Origin: Cafeteria roenbergensis
Lineage: Eukaryota > Sar > Bigyra > Bicosoecida > Cafeteriaceae
Assembly: GCA_008330645.1 (NCBI GenBank)
Contig: VLTN01000022.1
Span: 248,001-312,000, forward strand
DNA: 64,000 nucleotides
Reading direction: 5' to 3'
Of the stretch, positions 1 through 11,300 are shown in pieces (positions within the stretch are counted from its first letter, which is position 1; each line of letters starts with the position of its first letter). Position numbers and translations under genes: made by a program. The notes beneath the pieces are model-generated. The model made no database searches and was not told the origin of the DNA. It saw only the letters and a list, made by a program, of their open reading frames with translations.

Positions 1-950
1 ACGCCCGCCTGGCACGGCACCAATGGGAAGGGCGGGGCCAGCAAAGCTGCGAGCGACGACTTTGCCAGCCGGTGGTCCAAGCTGGACGACTCACGGTTGG
101 ACCGCCTGCGGTCATTTTTTGCCGGCGCCTGCCGCGCCGAGGGCATCGCGCTGGACATGGAGGTGAGGGTCAGCATGTTCACCCCCGACACCATGCTCCA
201 GGAGTCAGTCGCGACGAGGCTTGAGCGATGCCTGTCGTCCGGGACCGCGTCCACTGACGCGCCGGTGCTGGCCGTCGCCCCTCGCCCGCGCAAGGCGGCG
301 GGCCCAGCCGTCGCGGGCCCGGCCGCCGCAGCTCCGGAAGGCGCCGCCGATGGAGTGTTCTTTCCCGCGCAGCTGCCCAGTGGAAGCGAGCCTCCCACGA
401 CGGCAGCGGACCCGGCGGAGCTGTCAGTGGCAGAGCTCTTCGTGGACGTCGACCGCATCCTGGCCATCGTGCAGAACGCCCTCTCCAACAGCATCAAGCA
501 CGTGCGGGGCGACGGCACGGGACGCATCTCCGTCCTCCTCACCCTGTGTCAGCCAGCCGAGGGCCAGACGGAGGAGCCGAGCGCCGCCCCCCCGCAGGAC
601 CACAGGTCCGTCTCCCCGCAGCGCGCTGCCAGGCGGCGGGAGGAGCAGCGGCGGGCGAAGGAGCTGGAGCGCTCCAAGTCGCGCGCGCGGAACGACGGCC
701 CGCGCGCCATGCTGGGCGGACGCAGCCAGCACCTCACGCCCTTGGCGTCGTCGGCATCCGGCCGGAGCGCCACGACGCAAGGGCATCACAGCTCTGCCGG
801 AGGGCGCCTCCCGAGCCGCGTCAAGTCGACGACGCCACTGGCGTCTCTGCAGGGCTCCGCGTCGGGCGCTGGCGCGGATAGCCAGACCTCCTCGGCGCAA
901 AGCAGGCGCGAGGCAGCGTCTGTTCGAGCCGGCAGCAGGGGCGTGCAGCG

Positions 951-998
<48 letters not shown>

Positions 999-2832
999 CG
1001 TCATGTCGTCGTTCCGACACTCGTTCACGCCCAAGCAGCCGGCCACGGGCCAGGGCAGGGTATCCTCTGACGCAGGACTGGAGCGCGTCGACGGGGCGTC
1101 ACCGCGGAGGCCCTCCCCGGGTGCGCCAGCGAGGGACGTGCCAGACTCGGCCACAGTCGGCGACTCGCAAGCGCCCTCCGAGCAGGTCCGGCGCCCCAGC
1201 ACGTTCCGGTCGATGCTGTCGCGCCCGGCGCATGTGCAGCCCGTCGACCAGGAGGGCGAGCCCGCGGAGAAGCGCGTGCTGTGGATCGAGGTGCTGGACA
1301 ACGGGCGCGGCATCCCCGCCAGGCTGCTGCAGCCCGGCCGCCTGTTCCGGCCCTTCCAGCAGGTGCGGCAGGGCGACGGGTCCCTGCGCATGACGTCAAG
1401 CGGGCTGGGGCTGTCCATCGTGAAGAGCGTGGTGGTGGAGCAGCTGCACGGCACGGTGGGGCTGGCGAGCAAGGAGGGGGAGGGGACGCTCTTCACGGCC
1501 AAGATCCCCGTGTGGGCGCGGCGCCAGCCAGTGTCGGCCGCCAGCAGCGTGCACAGCTGGAGGTCCCGCCTCAGCCAGATGTCCTCCCGTGCCAGCACCG
1601 CCGTGAACAAGGACGAGAAGAGGCTTCGTTCCCGGGGCCTGTCAGACGCCAGCGATACGGACCCGGCCGGCCGTGCCGGTGCCGTGTGGGATGCGGTGCG
1701 CGGTCGCACCGCGTCGCGCTCCGTGCTGAAGCAACGGCTCGGCTCGGCAGCCAGCGAATCGGAGGTGGTGGCCTCCTCGGGGAGTCACACAGACGCGGAG
1801 CGGCGGCGGGGTCGCAGCCGCAGCCGCAGCGGCGGGGCGGGTGCGGGGGTCGGGGGCGCCACACAAGTTGCACGGGCGCAGCGGAAGCCACGCCAGGCTG
1901 AAGCCAGCCACAGGACCATCGACCAGACGACGCCCCGCGACGCAGCGGAACCGGCCGAGGCCGAGGGCAGCGCGGGCGGCCAGGCGCGCCAGCAGCCGCC
2001 CGGCAAGCCCGACGCCGACGCCGACGCCAAGGCGGGGGGGTCCCCCAGGGCCTCGCTGGCCGCCGCCCCGACCTCAGCCGCGGAGCGCCGCGCCCTCCGC
2101 GAGGAGCGCAGGCGGCAGAGGCAGGCGCAGCGGGACGGCGCCAAGGCCGACGCAGCCGGCCCGGACACCGCGGCGGGGCCGAGGCCGCGCGGCGGCAGGG
2201 GTGCCAGGGCCGCCGGTGCCGGCCGGTCGGGCAGGCGCCGCGGTCGCGAGACGATCGGCACGGCCTTCGTGGTCGACGACGAGCGGGTGAACCGCACGCT
2301 GATGGCGCGGCTGCTCCGGTCGTGGGGCTTCGAGGTGCGCGAGATGGAGGACGGCACGGGGCTGGTGGAAGCGGTGCGCGCGCTGGTGGCGCGCGACGCC
2401 AGCTCTGCCACGGGCGGGTCGGGGGGGTCGGGGGGGTCGGGGGGGTCGGCGGGGTCGGACCCTGTGACGTCGGCGACGTCGCTCGCCGCCGCGGCCGCGA
2501 ACGAGGTGCTCGCGTGGCCGCTGGTGGTGACGCTTGACATCCAGATGCCCGTGATGGACGGCTTCCAGGCCCTGGAGGCGCTGCGGGCGCTTGCGGCAGA
2601 GCAGCGGGCGGCGGGGAACGAGGAGGTTGCGACCAAGGTGGAGGGTCTGCTGGTGATTGGCGTGACGGGGAATGCGGTGCTGAGCGACCGCCAGCGCATG
2701 ATGGACCTGGGGGCGCAGCGGGTGCTGACCAAGCCGGTGGACACCCCGGCGCTTGCGTCGCTGATCGAGGAGTGCGGCGATGTGGACCTGCCGGCCAAGG
2801 CGCACCGTAGGATCGGAAGCCGCCGGGACTAG
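1..2832 (+). CDS. Hybrid sensor histidine kinase / response regulator (5' end outside window)
   Basis: The reading frame is open from the first base, so the N terminus, probably with the dimerisation/phosphoacceptor His domain, lies upstream. Numbering residues from position 97, the ATPase domain shows an N box (QNALSNSIKH, about 126-135), a G1 box (DNGRGIP, D401) and a G2 box (GLGLSIVK, about 436-443). About 265 residues separate N and G1, where a few tens are usual; this insert is Ser/Ala/Arg-rich and holds a polyglutamine tract. A second basic low-complexity linker (about 480-720) leads to a C-terminal receiver domain with acidic pair D727/D728, phosphoacceptor D814 (in TLDIQMPVMDG) and Lys K879 (LTKPVD). 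The receiver carries its own Gly-Ser repeat insert near 776-787. Family knowledge: such proteins pass phosphate from ATP via His to the receiver Asp in two-component relays. The stop is TAG at 2830-2832. Input signal and partners cannot be told from this part. Confidence 0.9.
955..996 (+). repeat. (CAG)14 trinucleotide tract coding polyglutamine
   Basis: Fourteen uninterrupted CAG codons, flanked by CAC (His) on both sides, lie in the insert between the N and G1 boxes of the histidine kinase. A pure CAG run is expected to be length-variable between strains. Confidence 0.97.
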
Positions 2833-3109
2833 GCACAGACACGCTCTTGGCAGGCCAAGCCGTGCGTGCGTCACAGTTCGATGCAGCCACGCCGGCAGTC
2901 GCCATCAACCATATGCCATGTGCCAGCAACACCAACTTCGTGCGTGCGAGTGCGTCAACGTTGCAAACAGAGTGGGGACTTTCAGCCCTGGCCGAAGCGC
3001 ATGAAACGATCACACGCTGCCAATCGATGCCTTGGGCCAATAATGGCGGGACCTGCTACGCCCCGGGGGCGAGAAGCCAGCCGCTCGCGTGTTTGTGCGG
3101 GACAGCAGG

Positions 3110-4414
3110 CTACGTCCTGGCGCCCCAAGGTGCAGCCAGCATCGCATCCAGCCTGCGGCGCACCGCCGGCTCCATCAGTGCCATTGTGAGGAAGTGGCCG
3201 ATTCTCCACTTGCGCCCGCTCACAGAAGTGGCATAGACTGCCCCGAGCTTTGAGGGACTGCCGTAGTGAACGGGCCCGCTCTTGGGGGGTCGCACGGCCT
3301 CCAGCAAGTCGCTGACGCTCACCCACTGAACCACCGATGTCTCGTTGAAGACGGCCCCGAGCGACGCCTGGACATCCGCCGAGGCGCCGTCCATGGCCTC
3401 TTTGATGCCCACGGCGCCTCCTCCGTCCTCGCCCGGGGCTGCCTCCGCCCCAAGCCCGGAAGCAGCGACAGGGGGGGGGACTGCCTCTCCCGCGCCCGAG
3501 CACGCTGACGCGGGCTCGGAGGCAGCAGCCGCCTCGTCTCCACCTGACACCACAGCGGCTGGTGCCGCAGCAGCATCGCCCGCTGCGTGGAGACGCTTCC
3601 TCGGCTTGCGGGCCTTGGATCGCTTTCCTGGGGCGCGGAGTTTTGCGGCGGCTCGCTGCGCCTCCAGCAGCCTGTCCGGCCCACTCACGGCCGCTGGCGG
3701 GATGAGGGCCTCGTTGACGAATATGGCGACAAACTTTCCAGGCGCGAGCCACGCGCCGAAGCAGTCTGGCCCGTCGCCCACGTCGAGCGCGTCCGACAAG
3801 ACCGCGCGAAGTTTGGCAAGACCGTGCGGGCCCAGCACGCCGCCTGTCTCCTCGAAGAACTCGCGGGCGACGCATTCGATCACACTCTCGCCCGGGGCTC
3901 GCCGGCCGCCGAGGATGGCGAGCACGTCCGCGCTCAGCGACCGCTGCTTCTCCCAGCCAGCCAGCTTGCGGTCCTGCACGGCAAGCAGCGCCTCAAGGCC
4001 GCCGCTTGCCGATCGCCGCAGCGGCACCAATCCGCCGGCCTTGGTACCTTCGGCGACGGGCAGGCCGGCCTCCTCAAGGCGTGTAAACGTGAGCGTGGGC
4101 GGAAGCACCCACTCTGCCTTGATCTTCTCGCCAAGGATGTTCCTCCCGCGGAGCGAACGAACCGCAGCACTGATGGCGCGGCTGCTGCTACGGCTGCCCC
4201 CGAAGGACACCACCGCGAAGCCGGGCTTCAGCTGGACGCTCGCTGATTCGAAGCAGGGGTTGTCAATGGCTTGCAGCTCGGCCAGCAGCGTTTCGGGGGT
4301 CGCCTCCGCGGACACTGGCTGCATTGTCAGCATCAGCGTCTTGGGCGAGGAGGCAAGCGCAGCCCTCTGCGCGATCGGGGATGCCGCAGCTGCTGCGCGG
4401 GCGGCCGCAGACAT
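3110..4414 (-). CDS. RRM-like domain fused to Nudix hydrolase
   Basis: A 434-residue protein with ATG at 4414 and TAG at 3110-3112. Residues 170-192 form a near-perfect Nudix box (GX5EX7REUXEEXG; seen as GRRAPGE and REFFEETG), the Mg-binding catalytic helix of enzymes that cleave nucleoside diphosphates linked to another moiety. Residues 25-104 look like an RNA-recognition fold: an RNP2-like strand (LMLTMQ), an RNP1-like strand (GFAVVSFGG, about 65-73) and a closing GEKIKAEWV strand. An Ala/Glu-rich insert (about 240-335) interrupts the Nudix domain before its last part (VVQWVSVSDLLEAV). RNA-binding plus Nudix suggests an RNA or cap substrate, but this is inference; ADP-ribose or NADH pyrophosphatase activity is equally possible. 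The Nudix call is firm and the RRM call moderate. The gene converges on the upstream histidine kinase with a 277-bp gap. Confidence 0.85.
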   Translation of the reverse strand: MSAAARAAAAASPIAQRAALASSPKTLMLTMQPVSAEATPETLLAELQAIDNPCFESASVQLKPGFAVVSFGGSRSSSRAISAAVRSLRGRNILGEKIKAEWVLPPTLTFTRLEEAGLPVAEGTKAGGLVPLRRSASGGLEALLAVQDRKLAGWEKQRSLSADVLAILGGRRAPGESVIECVAREFFEETGGVLGPHGLAKLRAVLSDALDVGDGPDCFGAWLAPGKFVAIFVNEALIPPAAVSGPDRLLEAQRAAAKLRAPGKRSKARKPRKRLHAAGDAAAAPAAVVSGGDEAAAASEPASACSGAGEAVPPPVAASGLGAEAAPGEDGGGAVGIKEAMDGASADVQASLGAVFNETSVVQWVSVSDLLEAVRPPKSGPVHYGSPSKLGAVYATSVSGRKWRIGHFLTMALMEPAVRRRLDAMLAAPWGART

Positions 4415-4811
4415 CGCAAAAGCCCTCGCTGCGCGTCTGCCACGGGAACGCAGCCGAACCTCCTGCCTCCGCCCCGGTCCTCCACGACCTGGGTGTACTC
4501 AGAGGCGCAGCACTGGGTTCTGCACGTGCACTCCTCGCTGCAGGCACGAGAGGGTGTTGCAATCACTGAGTGGCCGCCACGCGTGGGTTTGTGATGTTTG
4601 TCATGCCGCAAAGATAAAGTGCGGCCGCTGCCGCAGGAGGCCGGCAGCCCGTCTCGCACGCGCTCCGGGCACAGCAAGGCGGGTGTGGTGGAACAAAGTG
4701 CGCTGCGGGGAGTGCGGCTTAGATGTCGGAGCTCGTCGTGTCCACAGTGTGGGTTGCAGGGCAGAGGGGTTGTGTGCTCCAATGGGACTCGTGGTCTCCG
4801 TTGAGGAGGCA
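4415..4811. other. Intergenic, 397 bp
   Basis: Lies between the Nudix start and the TPR gene stop, both on the minus strand. It should hold the Nudix promoter. Base composition is less GC-extreme than in the neighbours. No RNA gene or repeat was recognised. Confidence 0.5.
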
Positions 4812-5249
4812 TCACGGCTGTCGACACAAGCTTTGCTGCATTGCATGCAGCTCCTCCGACACATGCTCCAGTGTCGACGCAAGCACGTGATGCTTCTCGC
4901 CCAGCGTCGAGGCATAGATGTTCTTGCACCGTTCCAGCAGCTTCAGAGCCGCATCAAAGTTGCTCTCGTGCACTCGGCACTGTGCAGCGGAAAGCAGTGC
5001 CGCGGCGAAGCTTGGGTGTTCCTCGCCCAGCGACGAGGCCTGTTTGCCCCTGCATTGCTCCAGCGACGCATCAGGCTCTCCCTTGCCCGTGTGGCACTGT
5101 GCCGTTGCATGCTGCATGCGGACGGCAGTGGGGTGACCTTCGCCAAGTATCGACACCTGGATGCCAACGCACCGCTCCAAAAGTTTCAAGGCTGCGTCGT
5201 ACTGCCCCTTTTGAAGGTTACACTGGACGATCGTTTGCGGGAGTGACAT
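4812..5249 (-). CDS. Small kinesin-light-chain-type TPR protein, possibly a gene relic
   Basis: 145 residues from ATG 5249 to TGA 4812-4814. Two clear TPR units of the kinesin-light-chain type (YDAALKLLERCVGIQVSILG and FDAALKLLERCKNIYASTLG, each followed by GE.H) flank a third, shorter one (DASLEQCRGKQASSLGEEHP) that lacks about three residues of helix A. The sequence begins inside helix B of a preceding unit, so it looks like a piece of a longer array. It starts only 90 bp beyond the stop of the giant HECT gene, on the same strand. TPRs mediate protein-protein contacts; no other domain is present. It may be a short real gene, an exon of an unrecognised gene, or a decaying fragment. Codon use is less GC3-biased than in the neighbours, which favours relaxed constraint. 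Confidence 0.5.
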   Translation of the reverse strand: MSLPQTIVQCNLQKGQYDAALKLLERCVGIQVSILGEGHPTAVRMQHATAQCHTGKGEPDASLEQCRGKQASSLGEEHPSFAAALLSAAQCRVHESNFDAALKLLERCKNIYASTLGEKHHVLASTLEHVSEELHAMQQSLCRQP

Positions 5250-5339
5250 CGCTCGCTGCCTGCGCGGTGCTGTCAACGCAGGCCCTTGCAAAGCCCATCT
5301 CGAGGCGCCACACACAAACCGCAGCGCAGCTTGCACCAA

Positions 5340-8300
5340 TCACAGCGACGCTGCCCGGGATGCCTCGGTGGTGTGGTCCGCGTCAATGTCGTCGCAGTTC
5401 GCCAAGGCGTAGCGGAGGCGAGCGGCCATGATGTCCTCCGTCGGGTACGCAGGGAGGGTCATGCGCCCGAAGCACGTGCTGGCCGACGGCAGCGGCATCC
5501 GCTTCACCAGCTCGGCCATGCGGCGCCGCTCGGGCACGGACAGCCACGGCCCGGCGCCGTGCGAGCGGTGCGGTCCGCGGCGCTCAGCGCTGCTCAGGAG
5601 CGCGCGGGCCTGGCGGTCGAGCGTGGCCGGCACCGGGATGACGTTGAGCAAGTGACGCAGGCGGGCGCCATGGAGACCCACAGTGAACGCCTCCGTCATG
5701 TCGTCGACGTCCTCCCGGCCGGAAGCCGACGAATTGGAGGTGGACGAGGCGGCAGACGCCGCCGCGCCGGCACTGGATGCGGTTGCGGACGCCGACAGGC
5801 CACTGGGATTCTCCCCGCCGCTGCCGAGGGCAGCGGCGCTGCTTGGCAGCCGCGACCGGCCCCAGACAAACCGGAGGTAGAGGGCTCTCTCCCTTGCAGT
5901 GAAGCCCTCCAGGATGCGCCAGAACATGTTCACGACGCCGCGCTGGCGGGCTGCCGGCTTGTGGGTCGCCATTCCCTCCCCAAGCGACGATGCTTGGCCC
6001 TCGTACAGCGTGCCCCGGCGCAGCTCGGCCACGTCGACGTCGCCGACACCGGCGACGCCTTCGCTGAGCTCACGCACCGCGAAGAGGCGCAGGAGCGGAC
6101 CGGGCACCTGCGTGAGCATGCCGCGCGCCATTGCGGCGATGGCACCGTCCCAGGAGGCGCTGGCCACCGCCTCGGCGGCCGCCAGCTCGCCCGGCAGCGT
6201 GGAGGAGGCCCTGGCGGCCAGGCTGGAGCGCTCTGCCCTGCGAAGCAGGGCCGCCGCTGCGGACTGCTGGCCCTCGGCCCCGTTGCGGGCCGCAGCCCAG
6301 AGCGCGGAGGCTGCGCTGCTGACGGACGCGCTCCCACTCCAGGCCGCGCGGCCCGACACGGCGTCGAGGAGCCGACGCCACACCACCGGCGCGAAGCGCA
6401 TGCCGAGCGGCGCGCCCGTGCGCAGCGCGATGCCCATGAGAACGCCCGCGGCCTCGTAGCTGGCCGCCAGGGCGCGAGCCAGCTGCGGCGAGCGGGTGGC
6501 TTCGAGCAGGGTGCGGCCGGCGATGGGCACGACCTCGTCCGCCAGGCCGGCCTCCCCGCCGACAGCGAGGGCCGCCCGGGCGTTGGGGGTGAGTCGGAAG
6601 AGAGGGACCACGCCGGAGTGCGCCACCGCAGCGCCCACGGCTGCCTTGGTGGCTGGCGCGTCTGCGAGCGCGCGGTTGGTGGCGCGAATTGCGTCGAGCG
6701 CCTCGGCAGCGGCAGCGGCTGCGTCCTCCGCCTCGGGCGGCTGCACCTCGCTCTCGAAGCTCGCCAGCACAGTGCGGTAGGGCCCGCCGTAGTCGTCGGC
6801 AAACTCTCCCGCCAGCTGCGCGAAGAAGGCACGCTCCGTGTTCCGCAGGCTCCACGGCGGGAGCGTGCCCAGTGCGCCGACCAGCTGGCCCACCGTCGTG
6901 CTCGCTGCAGCGCCCGACACAACCGCGGCTGCCATGGATGCGCCGGAGAGCGACGGAGCCACAGCAGCGGCGGACGAGCGCTGACAGGAGCCCGCGGCCT
7001 GGTGCGCCGCTGCCTCGCGCAGGGAGGCGAGGGCGGTGGCGGCGGAGCGGCGGTTGATCGGAATGCTGGGAGACTTGTTCTTGACCATCCAGTGGGCGTC
7101 AGTGGGCTTTGGGGACGCCTTGGACGTGCGGCGCGCGGTCGAAGCCAGGGCGGACTCCCAGAGCGCCGCACGGACCGGGGACGGCAGCGCGCTGCGAGCG
7201 GCGCCAAGCACGAGAGTGGCCAGGGCCCCGGGCTCCTCCGGGGCGGCGAAGTCGACCAGTGCGGCAACGGAGACGAAGCGGGCGCTCCAGGCGCGCAGCA
7301 GCATCCAGCGCGCCTCCACCGCCGTGAAGGAGATGTCTTCGAGCTCTGCAGTGCTGCGGGGGTCGCGGTCCTCGTCCAGCCCGCGCAGGGCCTGGTCACT
7401 GGCGGCCGCAGTGGCTGCTGCGGCAGAGGCCTCGTCCGCAGCCCCATCCGTGGGGGCCGAGGAGGCGGCGCCTGCAGCGCCCGCCGCGGCGCCGCGAGTT
7501 CCCTGAGAGGGGCGAGTCTTGCTGCGCGCACCGCCGGCCCCGGCAGCCGCGGCGGTGCCCTCGGACCCCGCCCCGGCAGACGCGGCTGCAGCGGCTGCGC
7601 CAGAAGGCTGGGCAGCGCTGTCTGCGGCGGCAAAGGCCCCCGTGCTGGCTTCGTCGAGTGCTGCGTGCAGCTCCACCGGCGTCACAGACAGCACCGAGTC
7701 GGCCCATACGTCCCCAGCAATGGCGGCAGAGCTGCCGCGAGTCGCAGCTGTGGCTTCCGCCGAAGACGGGTCCGGCCGCGCCCCGATGCCGCGGCGGCGG
7801 CCCGCGTTGGCAGCCGCCTCGGCCTCTTCCTCTGGCGTCTCCCAGAACATGTTCCCGGGCTGACGGCGGGCCGCGGCATCCGCCTGCATGCGGCCCTTGC
7901 GGGCAATCGCATGCGCGCGCTCTCGCTCTGCCTTGGCCCACGCCGCCGCGGCCATGGCCGCCACAGCCTCGTCACGGGCCGCGGTCCACGTGGACACCTG
8001 AGCGTTGCAGGCCCAGCGGTGGACGAGGCGGCCGCCTTCCGAACTGGCGCTGGCCGCGACCATGCTGGCCTCGTCCGGACCGGAGCGGCCCGCGCCTCCT
8101 GACTTGCTCGAGGCGCGCGGCAGCACCACCACCTCGAACGGCTCGGTGTCCGGGTCGAACGCGCCTGCCGCCGCAGCCGCGCCGTCCGCCCGCTCGGAAG
8201 CCGTTGCCGCACCGGGCCACTGGTGGCCCCCCGCCCGCGCGCTCGCCAGCTCGGCGAGGCGCGCCTTGGCCGCCGCTCGCTCCTCGTCCTCCTTGGCACT

Positions 8301-11300
8301 GCGGGGCGTTTGCTTGCGGCAGAGAGTCGCGGCGCGGCGGAAGAAGAGCGCGCGAGCGCCCTCCTTGCGAGCCTTGGCCGAGGACTCGGCCGCTGCAGCA
8401 GCCGCCTTGGCCTCTTCGGCCGCCCTGTCCTCCTCCTCGAAGAGGTCGGGGCGGGTGAGGAGGAGCTCTCCGGCCGTGTTGGGGTCGTCCCTGCCGACGC
8501 GGAGGGCCTTGACGCAGCGGCGCAGCGGCATGAGCAGCTGCGCCTGGAGGGAGAGTGCCATGCGCAAGCGCGACAGCGGGATGCCTGAGGTGTCGAAGCC
8601 GTCGTCTTCCGGCCCGGCGGCACCCCCGCTGCGCACCTCGCCTGCTGCGGCCAGGAACTCGTCGTCGCTGGCCGAGCGCGCCAAGCCGAGGGGGCTGGGG
8701 CCCAGGGCAGGCGACGCTTCGTCGTCGGCATCGTCCTCCGCCGGCACAGGGCCGAGGCCCAGGGTCGCAGGCGACAAAACTCCCGGGTACAGGCCGCACC
8801 GCCGAGCTGCCTCCGTGGCTTCGTGCGAGGGAGGCAGCTCTTGCTCGCCCCACAGCTGCACGGCGCAGCCCGGCTTGAACATGGAGACGGCTGGGCACAC
8901 CTCGGTGCCTAGGGGAATTGTCGCGGAGGACACCGTCAGGCCCTCGCCAAAGCCGCAGGCGGGCAGCGGGGGCCGAACGCCCGACACTGGGTCCGGCTCG
9001 CCGTACTGGACCACGCCCAGGTGGCCTCTGGCAACGTCCAGCTCCAGCGTGACAATGTCGCCAGGCTCGAACCGCCTGCCCGCCCTGACGTACTCGTTTC
9101 CGCTCCGGTAGTTGTAGAACTTTCCGTGGCCGTCCTTGCAATTGCCCACGAACCCGAGCTCCGGCTCGGCGTTGGAGAGGAAGTGGCCGGACGCAAAGGC
9201 CTGCCTGGCCCGGGCAACGCCCACGAAGACGTTTCTGCCGCCGTCCATGGACTCGAGGAAGACGTGCCAGCGGATCACGGGGGTCCCCATGGGGGCCCCG
9301 ACGCGGACCAGAGGGCCCGCCGCCCCAGCCGTGACCCAGCCCTTTCCGGCGCCTCGGGTCGCCACACGCTTGCCGCCGAACGACACGTCCAGCGCAATAG
9401 GCCCGCCCTCGAGGTGCGGCTGCGCGCTGAAGGAGAGGGACGACACCACGCGGGGCGCCGGGTAGCTGAGCAGGACGCTCGACGTGGGCACGCGGAGCGT
9501 GTGCGTGCCCAGGCTCGAGTGCAGCAGCTGGCTGTCCACCCCCAGCGCGTTGAACGGCGCGAGGATGCCGCGCATCCGAACCTCCAGGGTCAACCGGGCT
9601 GCTCCGCGGCTGCTGACGAGCAGGCGCCCCCCGGACGCCCTGATCTCGGTGGCAGACACCACGCGGGGGCACGCCTCGGAAGCGACGGGGCCAAGCGCGT
9701 CCGCTGCAAGCACTAGCGAGGCAGGCAGCATCGCCGGGGGCCAAGCGCCGCGCCACACCCGCGCCGCCTGCCCGACCTCGCACAGGTGCTGGAGCCACGC
9801 GGCCTTGGGAACGAGCGGCGCGAAGCCGCTGCCGGTTGCGAAGGCCAGCTGAGCCTTCGCTGGGCCGTCTGGGACGGCGGCCGCGGAGCCGCTCTTGTCC
9901 TCGTCGCTGAGGTCAGAATCATCGGCGGCCGAGGCTGCAGAGGCGGGCGCAGCCGCAGGCGCAGCTGAAGCTGCTGCCGCCGCTGCGCCTGCCGCTGCCG
10001 CTGCCACCGGCTCCGCTCCCGCCCCTGCTCCGGAGGATGCGGCGCTGGAGGAAGCTTGCGCGCGGCGCACCGCGGTCACGACGGCGTCTGCTGCCACAGC
10101 TGCTTCGACCACCTCGACGATGGCACACAGCTCGGAGCTGAGCATGCCCGGCGGAGGGAGGCAGTGCTCCGCGTCCATCCTGCGGCCTGCAGGCGTGCCG
10201 GCAAGCTCCCGGCGGGCGTGGGCGCGCTCCTGGCTCACGCGCAGCAGTGAGGCGCTGGCGAGCTCGGCGAGGATCCGCAGCACGGCCTGGTGGGCGGCCG
10301 TGAACGAGGCGCCGTTATCCGAGGAGGAGCGCTGCGCTGGCGGCATGAGGAGCAGCGGGTCGGCCGACAGCAAGCGCGCCGCAAGCCGCAGCAGAGCCGT
10401 GGAGCGCGCCGCCCGATCAGCGGCTTCGCCCGCGCGCCAGTCTGCCTCCGTCGAGGACGCTGGGGCCTGGCTGCTGAAAGAGCCTCCCGTCGCGTCCGAG
10501 CACGCAGCGCCGTCACCAGCCCTGGATGCGACCACATGCCGGTGGGCGTGCTCGGCCATGACCGCCGGCCCCACGGCTGAACGCTCTTCCGCACTCAGCA
10601 TGCTGGCGCTCTCTCGCTCGGCGGAGTCGTGGGACCGCCTCACTCGGCTGCCCGCACTGCTTGGACCGCCGCTGGCATGAGCCGAGCTGCCAGGCATGCG
10701 CCGCCGACTCCTGAGAGCGCCGAACTTGGTCGCCTGGGCGGCGGAAAGCACTGCCAGCAAAAGGCGGACCGACGTGCGGGCCGACGGGGCGCCCGCCTCG
10801 GAGCCTTCGCCCGACACCGCCTTGTGCCACTCGTCAGCTCTGGCGTGCGAGGCAATCAGGCTCACCGTCACCCCGAACTCGAGGGCCGACAGGGAGGGTG
10901 CCACGGACGCGAAGCGGCGAGCGAGGGCACCCAGGCCGGGGCGGGCAGCCGACCAGCTCCACGCAGCCTTGCCCAGGCCGCGGGCGGGTGTGATCGCCCC
11001 GCCGGCCTCGGAGGCAGAGAGCGCCCCGGGCTCTTCAGCGGGAACGAGTCGCGAGCCGCCGCTCTTCTGCCGGACGAGCGTGACGATGGGAGTGTGGGAC
11101 CCTGGCACGGCGGCCACGCAGTCGGCGCGGATGGCGGTGGCGATGTCGGGCGAGTCCGCGGGGGACCACATGGACACGGTGGCGCCGATGGGAGTGTACC
11201 CCGGCGGCGGGCCCGCCCGCTTTGCCTCGGTGCCTGCCGCTGCCGTCCACACAACGCCGGGGCCAGTCAAGGGCGTCTTGACCAGCGCAACGCTGTGCGG

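Noticed and set aside
3345-5246. 633-residue plus-strand frame spanning the Nudix and TPR genes
   Set aside because: It runs across an intergenic region and two genes read on the other strand; Ser/Arg/Pro-rich with no recognisable domain.
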